Shown here piece after piece: positions 13,334 through 15,698 of a stretch of DNA of 15,698 nucleotides. Origin of the DNA: JAUVYV01 sp964585535 (GTDB lineage: Bacteria; Planctomycetota; Phycisphaerae; Sedimentisphaerales; Anaerobacaceae); NCBI GenBank assembly GCA_964585535.1, contig CAZPDW010000039.1, forward strand, positions 1-15,698, in the 5' to 3' direction. Each line of letters starts with the position of its first letter. Positions within the stretch are counted from its first letter, which is position 1. The notes beneath the pieces were generated by a model. The model ran no database searches and was not told the origin of the DNA. It saw only the letters and a list, made by a program, of their open reading frames with translations. The position numbers and the translations under genes are program-made.

Positions 13334-14209
13334 TCAGTACCGCCTGTGCCGTATATGAAAAAACTGAATCAAATCCTGTATGTACGGCTTGTCCGTGCTT
13401 ATACTAATGCAGTCAACGTTTATCGAGTTGAGTGTTCTCTTTAGCTCGTCGAAGCTCTGGCGGCTTGTGCTGGCGTACCTGTCTCGAAATCTTCTGTTCG
13501 ATGTATCGATAAAAATCATCTCGCCCGTCTCGGCGTCGGCAAACTCAATCAGCCCCACGTCGGGCAGCTCGACCTCCGCAGGGTCCCTGACAGAAACCGC
13601 GATAACGTCGTGACGTTTGTTGAGCTGACTGAGCGGCTTTTTGAAATCCGTCTCTATAAAATCGGAAACCAAAAACACCGTAGCTTTTTTGTGAATCACC
13701 CTGCCCAAATAATCCAGCGCCATTGTGATATTCGTCCGCCGCTGCGGCATCTTGAAATACAGCAGCTCCCGAATCAGCCGAAGAACGTGTCTGCTGCCCT
13801 TTTTGGGCGGTATGAACAGCTCTATCCGGTCGGTGAAAGCAAGAAGACCCACCTTATCGTTGTTCTTGGCCGCCGCGAAGGCCAGCACCGCGCAAAACTC
13901 CGCCGCCAGCGTATTTTTCATCCGTTGCACCGTTCCGAACTGGCCCGATGCGCTCAGGTCAACGGCGAAGATCACGGTCATCTCACGCTCTTCGACAAAC
14001 CGCTTTATGTAGGGCCTGCCCGTCCTGGCCGTCACGTTCCAGTCGATACTGCGGATATCGTCGCCGGGGCTGTACTCGCGAACCTCGTCGAACTGCATCC
14101 CCCTACCCTTGAAGACACTCTCGTACTGGCCCGCAAAGCTGGCGTTGACCGCACGGGATGTGTAAATCTGTATCTGCCTGATTTTTTTGACTAATTCTTC
14201 CGGTATCAT
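13334..14209 (-). CDS. DUF58 (VWA-like) protein, MoxR partner
   Basis: A 291-aa cytoplasmic protein of the DUF58 family, which accompanies MoxR ATPases. Using the ATG at 14209 it begins MIPEELVKKIRQIQI, the usual DUF58 opening. A TTG start at 14224 would add five residues, and neither has a clear Shine-Dalgarno. The core block VFKGRGMQFDEVREYSPGDD (32-51) followed by IRSIDWNVTARTGRPYIKRF is the family signature. A MIDAS-like DLSAS (84-88) follows after EEREMTVIFAV. Later TNITMAL and FLVSDF supply the expected Thr and Asp positions. No TM or signal peptide is visible, so this is the short, soluble form. It lies 30 bp after moxR and 47 bp before the TPR/SurA-like gene. It probably links the ATPase to client or membrane VWA partners. 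Confidence 0.93.
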   Translation of the reverse strand: MIPEELVKKIRQIQIYTSRAVNASFAGQYESVFKGRGMQFDEVREYSPGDDIRSIDWNVTARTGRPYIKRFVEEREMTVIFAVDLSASGQFGTVQRMKNTLAAEFCAVLAFAAAKNNDKVGLLAFTDRIELFIPPKKGSRHVLRLIRELLYFKMPQRRTNITMALDYLGRVIHKKATVFLVSDFIETDFKKPLSQLNKRHDVIAVSVRDPAEVELPDVGLIEFADAETGEMIFIDTSNRRFRDRYASTSRQSFDELKRTLNSINVDCISISTDKPYIQDLIQFFHIRHRRY

Positions 14210-14239
14210 CGCCGTAATGCGCAAATGCCCAGCCCGCTT

Positions 14240-15229
14240 TTATGGTACTTCAATGTTATCGAAAATCGTCTGGATAATGTCCTCGCTGGTCTTGCCCTCG
14301 GCTTCTGCTTCGTAGCTGACAATGACCCTGTGCCGCAGAATGTCCAAGCCGATGCTTTTGACATCCTGCGGCGTGACATATCCGCGCTGCTGAATAAAGG
14401 CGTGCGCCTTGGCTGCGACGGCCAAGTAAATTGTCGCCCGAGGACTCGCGCCGTAGTTGATGAAATTGCCCATTTCCATCCCGTATTTGGCCGGCTCCCG
14501 CGTCGCACACACCACGTCCACGATGTAATCCTTAATTTTCTCATCGATGTATATCTCATCGACGACCGCCCTGACCTCGGCGATATCACCGGGACTTATC
14601 ACCGGCTTTATGTCGAATTTAACATCCGTGGCCGCCATCCTCTCTAATATCTGCCGTTCTTCGTCTTTACTGGGATAGTCAATTTTCAGCTTCAGCATAA
14701 ACCTGTCGAGCTGCGCCTCCGGCAGCGGGTATGTCCCCTCCTGCTCAATCGGGTTCTGTGTCGCAAGGACCATAAACGGCTGCGGCAGGGCGAAACTTTC
14801 TTCGCCTATCGAGACCTGCCTTTCCTGCATCGCCTCGAGCAAGGCGCTTTGTACCTTCGCCGGCGCCCTGTTGATTTCGTCGGCTAATATGATGTTTGCA
14901 AAAATCGGCCCTTTGCGGGTGTAGAACTGCCCATCGGATTGGCGGTAAATCTGCGTGCCTATCAAATCGGCGGGCAGCAAATCGGGCGTGAACTGGAGCC
15001 GGCGAAAGTCCGCATCTATCGCCCGCGACAGAACCGTTACTGCCATTGTCTTGGCAAGGCCCGGCACGCCCTCTAACAGGATATGCCCGTTCGACAGCAG
15101 CCCTATAAGCATGCGCTCGAGCATATAGCGCTGTCCCACAATTACCTTGTTCATCTCGCCGAAAAGCGCCCGAACAAACTCGCTCTTCTGCTGTACCAGC
15201 GCGCCTATCTGCTTTACATCCGCCGCCAT
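14240..15229 (-). CDS. moxR: MoxR-family AAA+ ATPase
   Basis: A 329-aa AAA+ ATPase. Walker A is GVPGLAKT (54-61), Walker B IILADEINR (113-121), sensor 1 ATQNP (156-160) and arginine-finger segment EAQLDRF (171-177). ATQNPIEQEGTYPLPEAQLDRF as a whole, given here in parts, is diagnostic of MoxR rather than other AAA+ clades. A C-terminal helical lid with NYGASPRATIYL (sensor 2 Arg) follows. MoxR proteins act as chaperone-like ATPases that insert cofactors or activate VWA-containing partners, and here DUF58, BatA and BatB are co-encoded. It is the first gene of the operon. TAGGAGA (15243-15237) eight bases upstream fixes the ATG at 15229. Confidence 0.97.
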   Translation of the reverse strand: MAADVKQIGALVQQKSEFVRALFGEMNKVIVGQRYMLERMLIGLLSNGHILLEGVPGLAKTMAVTVLSRAIDADFRRLQFTPDLLPADLIGTQIYRQSDGQFYTRKGPIFANIILADEINRAPAKVQSALLEAMQERQVSIGEESFALPQPFMVLATQNPIEQEGTYPLPEAQLDRFMLKLKIDYPSKDEERQILERMAATDVKFDIKPVISPGDIAEVRAVVDEIYIDEKIKDYIVDVVCATREPAKYGMEMGNFINYGASPRATIYLAVAAKAHAFIQQRGYVTPQDVKSIGLDILRHRVIVSYEAEAEGKTSEDIIQTIFDNIEVP

Positions 15230-15291
15230 AAAAACATCTCCTACAAGCTCTGGCTCTTACAAAATAGTTCTCTCTGGTCGTACCTGTAAAA

Positions 15292-15319
15292 ATTAAAACA
15301 GGATATACGTGTAAAACAA
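15292..15319 (-). promoter_or_regulatory. Possible promoter of the moxR-bat operon
   Basis: On the minus strand TTGTTT (15319-15314), a 16-bp spacer and TTTAAT (15297-15292) stand 63 bases upstream of the moxR ATG. Both hexamers are moderate matches in an AT-rich stretch, so alternatives nearby are possible. No operator-like dyad is seen next to it. Confidence 0.3.
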
Positions 15320-15403
15320 GCGATTTGTTTTGTTTCTGCCCTGCAACAGGCAAATATTATTGAAAAATCCGCAATACAACGTGGTTTGCTATACGCTTTT
15401 TTT

Positions 15404-15528
15404 GCCACGAAGGCACAAAGACACGAAAAACTTAGCCACGAACTCGTGCTACGTGACAGGTACTTCGCAGAGTAGTATTAACACAAACAAAGCACGAATT
15501 TACAAACTTAGCCACGAATTAACACAAA
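15404..15528. repeat. Dispersed GCCACGAA-type intergenic repeats
   Basis: GCCACGAA or close variants recur at 15404, 15435 and 15511, mixed with CACAAAGACACGAA and AGCACGAATT motifs. The wording matches, from memory, a repeat family common between genes of planctomycetes and other environmental bacteria. No coding potential is seen: the plus-strand frame through 15330-15686 consists of these repeats. Confidence 0.6.
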
Positions 15529-15698
15529 GAAAACACGTAACCGTTCACAGGATAATTGTGTCATTATACGTCATTGCGAGATTGCTTCGTCGTAAACTCC
15601 TCGCAATGACACGAAAAAGAGGTTTGTACCCCGTGAACGGTTACGAAAACACGAATTTTAATCTCATTATTCGTGTCCATTCGTGAAAATTCGTGGCT
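15510..15698. repeat. Larger palindromic repeat with AGCCACGAATT ends, interrupted by a MITE
   Basis: AGCCACGAATT (15510-15520) is matched by the inverted AATTCGTGGCT (15688-15698) at the window edge. Deleting the 108-bp inner element and one copy of its target duplication leaves about 73 bp of continuous repeat. The window ends on the repeat's last base, so its right flank is unseen. Confidence 0.55.
15537..15644. mobile_element. MITE-like element, 108 bp, 12-bp perfect TIRs, 8-bp target duplication
   Basis: Terminal inverted repeats are GTAACCGTTCAC (15537-15548) and GTGAACGGTTAC (15633-15644), exact reverse complements. The flanks are identical: GAAAACAC at 15529-15536 and again at 15645-15652. 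Inside, GTCATTGCGAG (15570-15580) and CTCGCAATGAC (15600-15610) form a second perfect 11-bp stem with a 19-base loop. The element is too short to encode a transposase, so it would be mobilised in trans. Confidence 0.75.

Overview
The window most likely comes from a member of the Planctomycetota, perhaps the class Phycisphaerae. Two features suggest this: a planctomycete-style pseudopilin whose C-terminal signature ends in ADGHV, and a long MoxR/DUF58/Bat operon whose proteins end in soluble cytoplasmic tails. This is inference from gene content. There is no rRNA or marker gene that would fix the lineage, and Lentisphaerae or Verrucomicrobiota are not excluded.

Layout, left to right. At 1-188 (minus) is the N-terminus of a HisH-type glutamine amidotransferase, running off the left edge, with a promoter that predicts an almost leaderless mRNA. 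Positions 189-1498 are a gene-poor, repeat-rich stretch. It holds an array of 21-bp units with dyad symmetry (286-432), two short attC-like sites about 400 bp apart that bracket a small membrane-anchored ORF broken by one in-frame stop (650-1012), and a dispersed hairpin repeat (1096-1128). A rightward group follows from a clear -10 box: glmS (glucosamine-6-phosphate synthase), a pseudopilin starting 5 bp later, and a coiled-coil lipoprotein. It converges on a ten-gene leftward operon.

The operon (15229 down to 4834, minus strand) reads: moxR AAA+ ATPase, DUF58, a membrane-anchored TPR/SurA-like protein, a BatD-like (DUF4381-like) membrane protein, a four-helix-bundle (S23/IVP) protein, batA, batB, batC, batD, batE. 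Most junctions overlap or are a few bases long, so translation is probably coupled. By family knowledge, MoxR ATPases act with DUF58 and von Willebrand factor A (VWA) proteins as chaperone-like or cofactor-insertion machinery. The BatA/BatB VWA proteins, the TPR proteins BatC and BatE, and the Ig-like BatD are expected to form an inner-membrane and periplasmic complex linked to envelope stress or aerotolerance. Its substrate cannot be read from sequence.

Two things stand out in the operon. The third gene looks like a SurA/PpiC-type chaperone from which the parvulin isomerase domain has been removed, fused to a TM-plus-TPR anchor. And the four-helix-bundle gene sits in a small cassette with 17-bp inverted repeats (16/17 match) that has invaded the operon and now supplies the last codons and stop of the upstream gene. 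The right edge (15404-15698) is intergenic repeat DNA. It includes a 108-bp MITE-like element with perfect 12-bp terminal inverted repeats and an 8-bp target duplication, nested inside an older palindromic repeat.
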